From Rikenellaceae bacterium (lineage in GTDB: Bacteria > Bacteroidota > Bacteroidia > Bacteroidales > Rikenellaceae): 51,282 nt of DNA. Made by a program: the position numbers and the translations under genes. The notes under the pieces were generated by a model, which was given only the letters and a program-made list of their open reading frames with translations, ran no database searches and had not been told where the DNA came from. The stretch is from NCBI GenBank assembly GCA_017935625.1, contig JAGBHC010000045.1:1-51282 (forward strand), read 5' to 3'. Of the stretch, positions 8,273 to 15,483 are shown in pieces (position 1 is the first letter of the stretch; each line of letters opens with the position of its first letter).

Positions 8273-8932
8273 TCAGCGGCTTATGGACGCATGTTCGGCT
8301 TCGGCTCCGCGCTCCCCCAGGTCGAAGAGCGCCATGCGGCGAATCAGCCCGATGAGCTCGTCGATGCCTTCGCCCGTCATGCAGTTGGTGAATACGAAAG
8401 GTTTGCCGGGACGCATGGCCTCCGAGTCGCGGCGCATCACCTCCAGGTCGGCATGCACGTAGGGGGCCAGGTCGGTCTTGTTGATGACCAGAATGTCGGA
8501 CTGCGAGATGCCGGGTCCGTCCTTGCGGGGAATCTTGTCGCCTGCCGCCACGTCGATGACATAGATGAAGAAATCCACCAGCGCGGGGCTGAAGGTGAGG
8601 GTCAGGTTGTCGCCGCCCGACTCGATGAGCACCACGTCGCCGTCCGGGAAACGGGCCTCCATCTCCTCCACCGCCGCGATGTTCATCGAGGGGTCCTCGC
8701 GCACGGCGGTGTGGGGGCACGCCCCGGTCTCCACCCCGATGATGCGCTCCTCGACCAACACGCCCCGGAGCATCTTGCGCACGTGTTTGGCATCTTCGGT
8801 AGTCACCACATCGTTGGTGATTACCAATACTTTGTATCCCATCTCCAGCAAACGGGGAGTGATGGTCTCGATGATGGCGGTCTTGCCCGAACCCACGGGG
8901 CCGCCGATTCCGATTCTGCAGGTGTTGTTCAT
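8273..8932 (-). CDS. ureG: Urease accessory GTPase UreG
   Basis: A 219-residue SIMIBI-class GTPase that couples GTP hydrolysis to nickel insertion into urease. It has the P-loop GPVGSGKT (residues 11-18) and the nickel-binding Cys-Pro-His motif at residues 72-74 within [13 protein letters not shown]. It also has IESGGDNLT, and the base-specificity NKTD (in [10 protein letters not shown]). Length and all motifs are standard. A 15-residue acidic C-terminal extension (about 204-219) is slightly longer than in many homologues. It lies 54 bases after ureF and directly before ureD. Confidence 0.95.
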   Translation of the reverse strand: MNNTCRIGIGGPVGSGKTAIIETITPRLLEMGYKVLVITNDVVTTEDAKHVRKMLRGVLVEERIIGVETGACPHTAVREDPSMNIAAVEEMEARFPDGDVVLIESGGDNLTLTFSPALVDFFIYVIDVAAGDKIPRKDGPGISQSDILVINKTDLAPYVHADLEVMRRDSEAMRPGKPFVFTNCMTGEGIDELIGLIRRMALFDLGERGAEAEHASISR

Positions 8933-8986
8933 AGATTGGCGTTTGAAATCGTTTAATCCGTCCTAATTCGTTGCTTGTCGCGCCGC

Positions 8987-9679
8987 TCAGTTCATGAACA
9001 GGCGCTTGGTCCCCTTTTCGTGCATGGAGGCCAGGATGTCGGCCTGCGGCACGAAGGTCTGCATATCCTCGAAGCCCGCCTCGCGCACCTGCCCGAAGAG
9101 CTCCTCGGTGCGTTCCGAGAGCTCGAACAGAATCCGCTGGGTGTCGTAGTGCGACACCCGCACGCAGCGCAGGGCGGCGCTGAGCACCATGTTCATCACC
9201 CCGTACTGATGGGAGGCGAAGAGCGGCCGCTCGCCGATGCCGCAGGCGGCGAAGAGAATTCCCTGTCCCACGGGATAGGTTCCGGGAGTGAGCCCCGACA
9301 CGATGTCGGAGAGCCACATCTCCATCATCGCATCGCGGCGGATGCGTCCGGCCAGTTCGGCCAGCTTCCGCCCCATGCGGCGGCTCATGAGGCGCACCTC
9401 GTCGTTCATCTTGCACAGCAGCGTCTGACGGTCGGCCTCCAGAATGCCGGAGTAGTCGCCGGCCAGGTAGCTGCGCTGCGCGTGCAGGGCCGTGATACCG
9501 TCGGTGAAGGCGGCCTGGCGGGCGATGTCCCACACATAGGCCTCCAGCGTGGAGGCATCGTGCACCAGCCCCGTCTCGGCGGCCGTCTCCAGTCCGTTGG
9601 AGAAGGAGAAGGTGCCCACCGGAAAGGCCGAGTCGGTGAACTCCAGCAGCCGCATGAGCTGCGCCGCATCCTCACGCAT
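8987..9679 (-). CDS. ureF: Urease accessory protein UreF
   Basis: A 230-residue UreF, the helical protein that joins UreD to UreG and acts as GTPase-regulating factor. The diagnostic N-terminus FTDSAFPVGTFSFSNGLE is present near residue 13-30, followed by helices with MNDEVRLMSRRMGRKL. The start at 9679 is chosen because it puts the conserved core at the usual distance. It also overlaps the ureE stop by 8 bases (ATGCGTGA), a typical translational-coupling arrangement. Longer in-frame starts at 9733 or 9844 only add residues translated from the ureE histidine-rich tail in another frame. Confidence 0.9.
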   Translation of the reverse strand: MREDAAQLMRLLEFTDSAFPVGTFSFSNGLETAAETGLVHDASTLEAYVWDIARQAAFTDGITALHAQRSYLAGDYSGILEADRQTLLCKMNDEVRLMSRRMGRKLAELAGRIRRDAMMEMWLSDIVSGLTPGTYPVGQGILFAACGIGERPLFASHQYGVMNMVLSAALRCVRVSHYDTQRILFELSERTEELFGQVREAGFEDMQTFVPQADILASMHEKGTKRLFMN

Positions 9680-10400
9680 GGCGTCCGACGCTTTCGACGG
9701 CTCCCGGTCGCCCGCAGCCGTGTTCGTGTTCATGCTCGTGTCCATGTTCGTGGAGATGCTCCTCGCCGTGGGAGTGGCAGTGCGGATGGCTGTGCTCCAC
9801 CCCGTCGGCATGGCGGTGCGGGTGTTCGTGCTCCGGCTGCGCATGATGGTGGTGATGCACGTCGCTGTCGGGCCCCGTTCCGCCGAACAGGCGGCGCACC
9901 TCGTGGGGTGCCAGATAGGGTATCACCTCTCCGCCCGGCTGGAACGAATAGCGCACCCCCTCGATGTGATGGGTGTGCATCACGCTCTCCATCACCTTCT
10001 TGTCCACCGTCAGCGGCACATAGACCTTGCTCCCCTTGACCACGGCGGGCCAATGCTGGTTGCCGATGGCGTGCCCCAGTTCGACGGCCACGCGGATGAC
10101 CGTCTGCGGCTCCTTGCCCTCCAGCTCCTCCAGGTCGGCCACCAGCACCTCGTTGAGACGGATGCGGACGACCACCATGCGCCCCTCCTGCGGCAGGTAC
10201 TCCACCACGTCGCCGTCCGTCATGCGCGAATTGCGCTCCAGCGAAACGGCGTACTCGTTGTCGCGGTCGCTGCGCACCACCAGACGGCTCTTCTGAGCCG
10301 TCCACTGGTCGAGTTCGATGGACTCGACCTCCACCCCTTCGGCCCGGCTCCGCCACTCAGGGGTGTTCAGATTCCCGATAATGCGGGTAAATATCTTCAT
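9672..10400 (-). CDS. ureE: Urease accessory nickel metallochaperone UreE with His-rich tail
   Basis: A 242-residue UreE. The N-terminal peptide-binding-like domain (about 1-75) is followed by the metal-binding domain with GHAIGNQHWP (H110, H116; His in GNxH is the conserved dimer-interface nickel ligand). The C-terminal tail from residue 182 to 227 contains 21 histidines, and there is a Cys at 208 and another at 229. Such tails store several nickel ions per dimer in Klebsiella-type UreE. UreE hands nickel to UreG in the cytoplasm. Its length is beyond the common 150-160 residues because of the tail. The last 8 bases overlap ureF. A hairpin at 10439-10469 separates it from ureC. Confidence 0.92.
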   Translation of the reverse strand: MKIFTRIIGNLNTPEWRSRAEGVEVESIELDQWTAQKSRLVVRSDRDNEYAVSLERNSRMTDGDVVEYLPQEGRMVVVRIRLNEVLVADLEELEGKEPQTVIRVAVELGHAIGNQHWPAVVKGSKVYVPLTVDKKVMESVMHTHHIEGVRYSFQPGGEVIPYLAPHEVRRLFGGTGPDSDVHHHHHAQPEHEHPHRHADGVEHSHPHCHSHGEEHLHEHGHEHEHEHGCGRPGAVESVGRHA

Positions 10401-10438
10401 ATCGCGTTCATTTTACGGTTTTTTCTTTTCCAAACAAG

Positions 10439-10469
10439 GCATGTCCGACCCCGACGGGGCCGGACATGC
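10439..10469 (-). promoter_or_regulatory. Stable hairpin between ureC and ureE
   Basis: A stem of 9 bp plus 4 bp around one mismatch with a 3-base loop lies in the 82-base gap after ureC. On the mRNA strand it is followed by CTTGTTTGG, too poor in T for a strong terminator. It may attenuate transcription or protect the 3' end of ureABC mRNA. Confidence 0.45.
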
Positions 10470-10482
10470 TCCCGGGCAAACA

Positions 10483-12201
10483 TCAGCTGAACCAGTACAA
10501 CTGGCTCAGTGCGAACTTCTCGGCCGGTTTCACATAGGCTCTCACGCCATCGACCAGCACCTCGAACGTTTCGGGATTGACATCGATGCGCGGCGTGGCG
10601 CCGTTGCGGACCATGTCGAACTTGGTGAGCTGGCGCGTGCGGCGCACCGGGCACACCATGCGCTCCAGGCCCAGCCGCTCCTTGATGCCGCTCTCCCAGG
10701 CCGCCGTCGAGACGAACGAGATGCAGCTCGAAGGCAGGGTCTTGCCGAAAGCGCCGAACATGGGACGGTAGTAGCAGGGCTGCGGCGTGGCGAGCGAGGC
10801 GTTGGGGTCGCCCATGTTCGCCCAGCTGATGACGCCGTTCTTGATGACCATCTTGGGCTTGGCTCCGAAGAACTGCGGCTCCCAGAGCACCAGGTCGGCG
10901 ATTTTGCCCTTCTGCACCGAACCCAGATAGTCCGACACGCCGAACGTGATGGCCGGGTTGATGGTAATCTTGGCCAGGTAGCGCAGCACGCGGAAGTTGT
11001 CGTTGCCCTCGGCATCCTCCTTGAGCCGGCCCACGGCGTTCTTCATGAACGAGGCCATCTGGAAGGTGCGCATATAGGACTCGCCCACGCGGCCCATGGC
11101 CTGCGAGTCGGACGAGACCATCGAGAGCACGCCCAGGTCGTGCAGCACGTTTTCGGCCGCCTGCGTCTCGGGACGCACACGGCTCTCGGCGAAGGCCACG
11201 TCGGAGGGAATCTTGGGATTGAGATTGTGGCACACCATAATCATATCGAAGAGCTCCGCCTGCGAATTGACGCCGAACGGCAGGGTGGGATTGGTGGACG
11301 AGGGAAGCACATAGGGCATCGAAGCCACCTTCAGCAGGTCGGGGGCGTGTCCTCCGCCCGCACCCTCGGTGTGGTAGGTGTGGATGGTGCGGCCGTCCAT
11401 GGCGGCGATGGTATCCTCGACGTAGCCGCCCTCGTTGAGCGTGTCGCTGTGGATGGCCACCTGCACGTCGTAGCGGTCGGCCACGCCCAGTGCGGTGCGG
11501 ATGGCCGAGGGGGTGGAACCCCAGTCCTCGTGAATCTTCAGTCCGCAGGCGCCGGCCTCTATCTGCTCCTCGAGCGGGTCCGCCACCGAGCAGTTGCCCT
11601 TGCCCAGCAGACCCACGTTCACCGGAAGCCCCTCCAGCGAGCGGAGAATCTGCTTCAGATTCCAGCGGCCTGAAGTGATGGTGGTTCCGTTGCTGCCGTC
11701 GGTGGGGCCTACGCCGCCGCCGAACAGGGTGGTGATGCCGTTGCTCAGCGCCGCATAGGCCTGCTGGGGAGCAATCATGTGCACGTGGCCGTCGATGCCG
11801 GCCGCCGTGAGAATCAGATGTTCGCCGGAGATGGCGTCGGTGGCCGCACCCGTCACCAGGTCGGGATGCACGCCGTGCATGATATTGGGATTGCCGGCCT
11901 TGCCGATGCCGGCGATTTTGCCGTCCTTGACACCCACGTCGGCCTTCACCACACCCAGTACGGGGTCGATAATGGTGACATTGGTGATGACCAAATCGAG
12001 CGAGCCCTCCCGCGAGGTCATGGTGTTGGCCAGTCCCATGCCGTCGCGGATGGTTTTGCCGCCGCCGTAGACCACCTCGTCGCCGTACTCGCGCAAGTCC
12101 TTTTCGATTTCCACATAAAGGTCGGTGTCGCCCAGCCTTATTTTGTCGCCCACGGTGGGGCCGAACAGATTGTTGTATTCCTGACGTGATATCGTTGCCA
12201 T
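10483..12201 (-). CDS. ureC: Urease alpha subunit (catalytic)
   Basis: A 572-residue urease alpha subunit, of normal length. It hydrolyses urea to ammonia and carbamate at a di-nickel site. Ligands visible are H139 and H141 (GHVHMI), the carbamylated lysine K222 (GLKIHEDWG), H251, H277 ([12 protein letters not shown]) and D365 (SSDSQAMGR). The mobile flap has C324-H325 in MVCHNL, where many ureases read MVCHHL. The catalytic flap His is kept and only its neighbour is Asn. The protein should be active. It starts 5 bases after ureB. The nickel-type site, flap Cys and full accessory set argue against an amidohydrolase of other specificity. Confidence 0.97.
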   Translation of the reverse strand: MATISRQEYNNLFGPTVGDKIRLGDTDLYVEIEKDLREYGDEVVYGGGKTIRDGMGLANTMTSREGSLDLVITNVTIIDPVLGVVKADVGVKDGKIAGIGKAGNPNIMHGVHPDLVTGAATDAISGEHLILTAAGIDGHVHMIAPQQAYAALSNGITTLFGGGVGPTDGSNGTTITSGRWNLKQILRSLEGLPVNVGLLGKGNCSVADPLEEQIEAGACGLKIHEDWGSTPSAIRTALGVADRYDVQVAIHSDTLNEGGYVEDTIAAMDGRTIHTYHTEGAGGGHAPDLLKVASMPYVLPSSTNPTLPFGVNSQAELFDMIMVCHNLNPKIPSDVAFAESRVRPETQAAENVLHDLGVLSMVSSDSQAMGRVGESYMRTFQMASFMKNAVGRLKEDAEGNDNFRVLRYLAKITINPAITFGVSDYLGSVQKGKIADLVLWEPQFFGAKPKMVIKNGVISWANMGDPNASLATPQPCYYRPMFGAFGKTLPSSCISFVSTAAWESGIKERLGLERMVCPVRRTRQLTKFDMVRNGATPRIDVNPETFEVLVDGVRAYVKPAEKFALSQLYWFS

Positions 12202-12206
12202 AAGCC

Positions 12207-12860
12207 CTATTTGTTATTGTTTCCACTCGGTTTTCCGTTCGTCCCCGCGGCCGGAGCAGAGCCGGCCTGCGCAGATGCCGGAGCGGATTTCGCCGCCTGA
12301 GCACGCGCTGCGGCCGCAGCGGAGGCCTGCGGAGCCTGCGCCGCCGGAGCTTTCACTTCGGGCACCACGCCCACCTGCTCGCCGGTAATCCTGAACCCGG
12401 CATTGCGCACCCGGCGCATGGCCCGCAGACGGGCCGGGAAGTAGCCGGGCGCATCCTCGTCGCCGGTGTAGCCCATCACCAGGCCGTTGAATCCTATCAC
12501 ACGGCGCTTGCCGGCATAGGCGACCACCTCCACCTGCTTCTGGTCGCCGGGTTCGAAACGCACGGCCGTGGTGGCCGGAATGTTGAGATGACAGCCGAAA
12601 GCGGCGTCGCGGTCGAATTCCAGGTAGCGGTTCACCTCGAAGAAGTGGAAATGGGAACCCACCTGAATGGGTCGGTCGCCCGTATTGCGGACCGTCAGGG
12701 TGACGGTCTTCCGGCCGACGTTGTAGTCGATGCCCTCGCTCTCGAGCACCAAGCCCCCCACCGGCACCGGCTGTGCGGGCTTGAAACCCGGCCGGCCCGG
12801 ATAGAGAGCGGTCCCCGAGGTGCGGGGGGCTCCGGAGGCAGATTTATCGTTCGTTTTCAT
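12207..12860 (-). CDS. ureB: Urease beta subunit with long Ala-rich C-terminal tail
   Basis: A 217-residue protein whose residues about 30-165 are a normal urease beta subunit ([33 protein letters not shown]). The core is structural and packs around the alpha subunit. Two additions are unusual. One is a 30-residue N-terminal extension. The other is a 48-residue C-terminal tail (about 170-217) made almost wholly of Ala, Gln, Pro, Ser, Lys and Asn. The canonical subunit is about 100-125 residues. The tail is low complexity and probably disordered, and it could be exposed on the assembled enzyme. The gene is 66 bases downstream of ureA and 5 bases upstream of ureC. Confidence 0.93.
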   Translation of the reverse strand: MKTNDKSASGAPRTSGTALYPGRPGFKPAQPVPVGGLVLESEGIDYNVGRKTVTLTVRNTGDRPIQVGSHFHFFEVNRYLEFDRDAAFGCHLNIPATTAVRFEPGDQKQVEVVAYAGKRRVIGFNGLVMGYTGDEDAPGYFPARLRAMRRVRNAGFRITGEQVGVVPEVKAPAAQAPQASAAAAARAQAAKSAPASAQAGSAPAAGTNGKPSGNNNK

Positions 12861-12926
12861 AATCGTGTATCGTTTAAATTTATCGTTCCGTTCGTTGCGG
12901 CGGGATGCCCGAGGGCTCCCCCCGCG

Positions 12927-13229
12927 CTATTTGATGGGGTGATGGATGCTCACCAGACGCGAGCCGTCGGTAAAGACGGCCTCCACCTGCAGCAGGTCTA
13001 TCATGTCGGCCACGCCCTCCATCACATCCTCCTTGCGGAGAACGGCGGCGGCGTCCTTCATCACCTCCTCCACGGTCTTGCCCTCGCGCGCGCCCTCCAG
13101 CGCCGTCGAAGTGATGTAGGCCACCGCTTCGGGATAGTTGAGTTTCAACCCCTTTTTCATGCGCCTCTCGGCAATCATGCCGAGCGAAAGCAGCATCAGC
13201 TTGTCGATTTCTCTTGGTGTCAAATGCAT
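12927..13229 (-). CDS. ureA: Urease gamma subunit
   Basis: A 100-residue urease gamma subunit, exactly the family length. It begins [14 protein letters not shown] and contains [31 protein letters not shown] and the C-terminal [18 protein letters not shown], all hallmark segments. It is the first gene of the ureABCEFGD-transporter operon, so the operon promoter should lie in the 160-base region shared with crcB. The subunits are separate (A, B, C), as in Klebsiella, not fused as in Helicobacter. Confidence 0.97.
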   Translation of the reverse strand: MHLTPREIDKLMLLSLGMIAERRMKKGLKLNYPEAVAYITSTALEGAREGKTVEEVMKDAAAVLRKEDVMEGVADMIDLLQVEAVFTDGSRLVSIHHPIK

Positions 13230-13389
13230 AAGTCTTTCTCTGTTTTGTGACGGCGGAACACGGCCGCCGCCGGGATTCGGGTCGGGGAACCGGAGACGGC
13301 CCGGGCGGATGGCACCAATTTTGGTGTAAACCCTGCCGACGACCCTTCGGGGGTCGGTATCCGATTCTTTAACTCCATATCAATTCATT
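13230..13389. promoter_or_regulatory. Shared intergenic region of urease operon and crcB with two dyads
   Basis: 160 bases between divergent genes. CACCAA-TT-TTGGTG (13313-13326) is a compact inverted repeat suited to a dimeric regulator. A second, GC-rich hairpin with a TTCG loop lies at 13336-13357. No clear TAnnTTTG box was found for either direction. Confidence 0.4.
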
Positions 13390-13761
13390 ATGTTCAAAGC
13401 TATGATTATTGCAGGTCTGGGAGGCTTCATCGGCACCTGTCTGCGTTTTCTGACCGGCAAACTGTGCGGTTTTCTCACCACCTCGTCGTTCCCCTGGGGG
13501 ACCTTCACCGTCAATGTCGCGGGCAGTTTCCTCATCGGCATCTTCTTCGGACTGGCCGAGAAGACCCATCTGATTTCGCCTTCGATGAACGTGTTTCTCA
13601 TCACCGGCTTCTGCGGCGGATTCACCACCTTCTCCTCCTTTGCGGACGACATGTACCTGCTCCTGCAACAGAAACACTGGCTCTGGTTCGGCCTCTACGT
13701 CGTGCTGAGCCTCCTGCTGGGTCTGCTGCTGGTGTGGCTGGGCCGCTCGCTGGTCAAGTGA
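13390..13761 (+). CDS. crcB: Fluoride exporter CrcB/Fluc
   Basis: A 123-residue protein with four membrane segments and the Fluc/CrcB signatures: GGFIGTCLRF at the N-terminus, WGTFTVNVAGSFLIG (central Asn), and GFCGGFTTFSSF with the Phe-box and Na-binding Gly-Phe-Thr-Thr. These dual-topology dimers export fluoride across the inner membrane. Length is typical. It is divergent from ureA and stands alone. The upstream region was examined for a fluoride riboswitch and does not match the consensus. A hairpin at 13789-13828 follows. Confidence 0.93.
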   Translation: MFKAMIIAGLGGFIGTCLRFLTGKLCGFLTTSSFPWGTFTVNVAGSFLIGIFFGLAEKTHLISPSMNVFLITGFCGGFTTFSSFADDMYLLLQQKHWLWFGLYVVLSLLLGLLLVWLGRSLVK

Positions 13762-13788
13762 GCGACCCCCCGCACCGAACCGTACCGG

Positions 13789-13828
13789 ACGCAGGCCCGC
13801 GGCGCAATCAGGCGCGACGGGCCTGCGT
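13789..13828. terminator. Hairpin between convergent crcB and aldo/keto reductase genes
   Basis: An 11-bp perfect stem (13789-13799 with 13818-13828) overlaps the last codons of the minus-strand gene ending at 13808. There is no strong T-run, so terminator function is only probable. Confidence 0.45.
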
Positions 13829-14947
13829 TCCGCTTTCGAAGAGTCCGGCCACCCGCTTCATCCACCCCGCAATCTCCAGGTGCTGGGGGCAGGCCCCTTC
13901 GCAACTGCCGCAGTCGATGCACTCCGACGCGGGCGTGTGGTCCCCCGTCCAGGAACGGTACTCGACGTAACGGCTCTCGAAACCGGTGTGCCCGGCCCGG
14001 GTGTCGGCATTGTAGAGATGGAGGTAATCGGGAATGGGAATCCGCTGCGAGCAGACCGGCACGCAGTAGCCGCAGCCGGTGCACTGGATGGGCTCGGCAC
14101 GCGAGATAATCTCCGCGGCCTGCCGCACCACCTCCCGCTCCCCGGCATCGAGGGGCACCAGACGGCTCATGAAGGCGGTGTTGCGCTCCATCTGCTCCGG
14201 AGAGGACATCCCGCTGAGCACGGTCTCCACCCCCTCCAGACTCGCCGCATAGCGGATGGCCCACTCGGTGGGCGTGGAGCCGGGACGGGAAGCGCGCATC
14301 ATCCGCGCCACCCGGTCGGGCACGTCGGAGAGCATGCCGCCCTTGAGCGGACACATCACCACCACGGGTTTGCGGCGGCTGCGCACCAGCTCGTAGCACT
14401 CGCGTGCCCGGATGGGGGTGTGCTCCCAGTCCATGTAACTGATTTGCAGCTGGACGAAATCCACCTCGGGATAGCGGTCCAGAATCCGCTCCAGCAGCTC
14501 GGGGGAGTCGTGGTAGGAGAAACCCACCTGCCGGGTCAGCCCCTCGCGCTTCTTGCGCAGGGCGAACTCGAAACTGTGCATCCGTTCGGCTTTGGTCCAG
14601 AACGCCTCCGTGGCGCAGTGCACCAGGTAGCGGTCGAACCACTCCACGCCGCACCGCCGCAGCTGTTCGGCGAAAATGGACTCCTGCTGCCGCTCGTTTT
14701 CGAGCAGCAGGGTGGGAAGTTTGTCGGTCAGCGAATAACGCTCACGGGGATAGCGCTCCACGAGCGCCTGCCGCAAGGCCGCTTCGCAGTGACCCTCATG
14801 ATAGGTATAGGCGGTATCGAAGTAGGTGAATCCCCTGTCGAGGAAGATATCCACCATCTGCGAGAGCTTTTCCAGGTCGATGGACGCAGGGTCCGACGGG
14901 TCGGTCAGCGGCAGCCGCATGGTGCCGAAACCCAATTTGCCGTTCAT
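13808..14947 (-). CDS. Aldo/keto reductase fused to a 4Fe-4S ferredoxin-type domain
   Basis: A 379-residue protein. Residues about 1-270 are an aldo/keto reductase barrel with the catalytic set Asp-Tyr-Lys-His visible in FDTAYTYHEG, TDKLP and RYLVHCATE. The C-terminal part has two cysteine groups: CTGCGYCVPVC near residue 285 and CIDCGSCEGAC near 345. They are able to hold iron-sulphur clusters, as in the widespread anaerobe family of AKR-ferredoxin fusions. It is probably a cytoplasmic, ferredoxin- or NAD(P)H-linked carbonyl reductase; the substrate is unknown. It is the last gene of a four-gene operon (DUF1893 protein, TonB receptor, S component, this gene), beginning 8 bases after the S component. 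Confidence 0.88.
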   Translation of the reverse strand: MNGKLGFGTMRLPLTDPSDPASIDLEKLSQMVDIFLDRGFTYFDTAYTYHEGHCEAALRQALVERYPRERYSLTDKLPTLLLENERQQESIFAEQLRRCGVEWFDRYLVHCATEAFWTKAERMHSFEFALRKKREGLTRQVGFSYHDSPELLERILDRYPEVDFVQLQISYMDWEHTPIRARECYELVRSRRKPVVVMCPLKGGMLSDVPDRVARMMRASRPGSTPTEWAIRYAASLEGVETVLSGMSSPEQMERNTAFMSRLVPLDAGEREVVRQAAEIISRAEPIQCTGCGYCVPVCSQRIPIPDYLHLYNADTRAGHTGFESRYVEYRSWTGDHTPASECIDCGSCEGACPQHLEIAGWMKRVAGLFESGTQARRA

Positions 14948-14955
14948 AGCGCACC

Positions 14956-15468
14956 CTATTTTTTAAGCAGGAAACGAATGACGGCCCAGCCGCCAGCTAT
15001 CTGCAGCAACATGCCGGGAACGCCCAGACGGAAATCCTGCAAGGCCTCCCGCAGCGAACCCGAGAGAGCCCACTCGAAGGCCGTGCCGGCCGTCTGATAG
15101 GCGAGCACCACGGCGGCCATGAGCCACAGCGACACCCGGCGGGTGCGCGAAGCGGTGTATCCGGCCGCTCCGGCCAGCACGACCGACTTGAACAGGATGG
15201 CGGGCAACGCGGCGGCGCCCGGCATGCCGAAGAGAGCGTAATTGACCAGCGGGGAGGCTACGGCGGTAAGCAGACCCACGCGCCAACCGTACTTGTAGGC
15301 GGCAACGAGCGTGAAGAAGTAGATGGGCAGCAGCGTGGCGCCCCCCTGGGGGATGAGGTGGCAGAGCTGCGGAAGGAGGATGTTACCCAACACGAAAAGT
15401 GCCGCAATGCCGTAGGTACGGGCTTGCGAATAACCCGGATTGTGAATTTTTGCAGTAACTGTGTTCAT
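14956..15468 (-). CDS. ECF-type transporter substrate-binding (S) component, putative
   Basis: A 170-residue hydrophobic protein with about five or six membrane helices. The pattern (RTYGIAALFVLGNILLPQ, TLLPIYFFTLVAAYKYGWRVGLL, ending in a short basic tail) resembles S components of energy-coupling-factor vitamin transporters. The call is from overall pattern, not from a signature motif, and the substrate is not evident. Its place 15 bases after a TonB receptor gene supports a role as the inner-membrane step for the same substrate. The ATPase and T components are not in the window and would have to be shared from elsewhere. Confidence 0.6.
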   Translation of the reverse strand: MNTVTAKIHNPGYSQARTYGIAALFVLGNILLPQLCHLIPQGGATLLPIYFFTLVAAYKYGWRVGLLTAVASPLVNYALFGMPGAAALPAILFKSVVLAGAAGYTASRTRRVSLWLMAAVVLAYQTAGTAFEWALSGSLREALQDFRLGVPGMLLQIAGGWAVIRFLLKK

Positions 15469-15483
15469 GGTTTTTATTAAGTT

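Noticed and set aside
9680-9844. Longer ureF start
   Set aside because: The extra residues are the ureE His-tail region read in another frame (Thr/Arg/Ser-rich), and the 8-base overlap start at 9679 fits the family length.
13280-13389. Fluoride riboswitch before crcB
   Set aside because: The segment GGCGGATGG...TAAAC looks like the 5' part of the consensus, but the essential 3' part (a short stem followed by UGAUG and CUCCUAC-like pairing) is not there.
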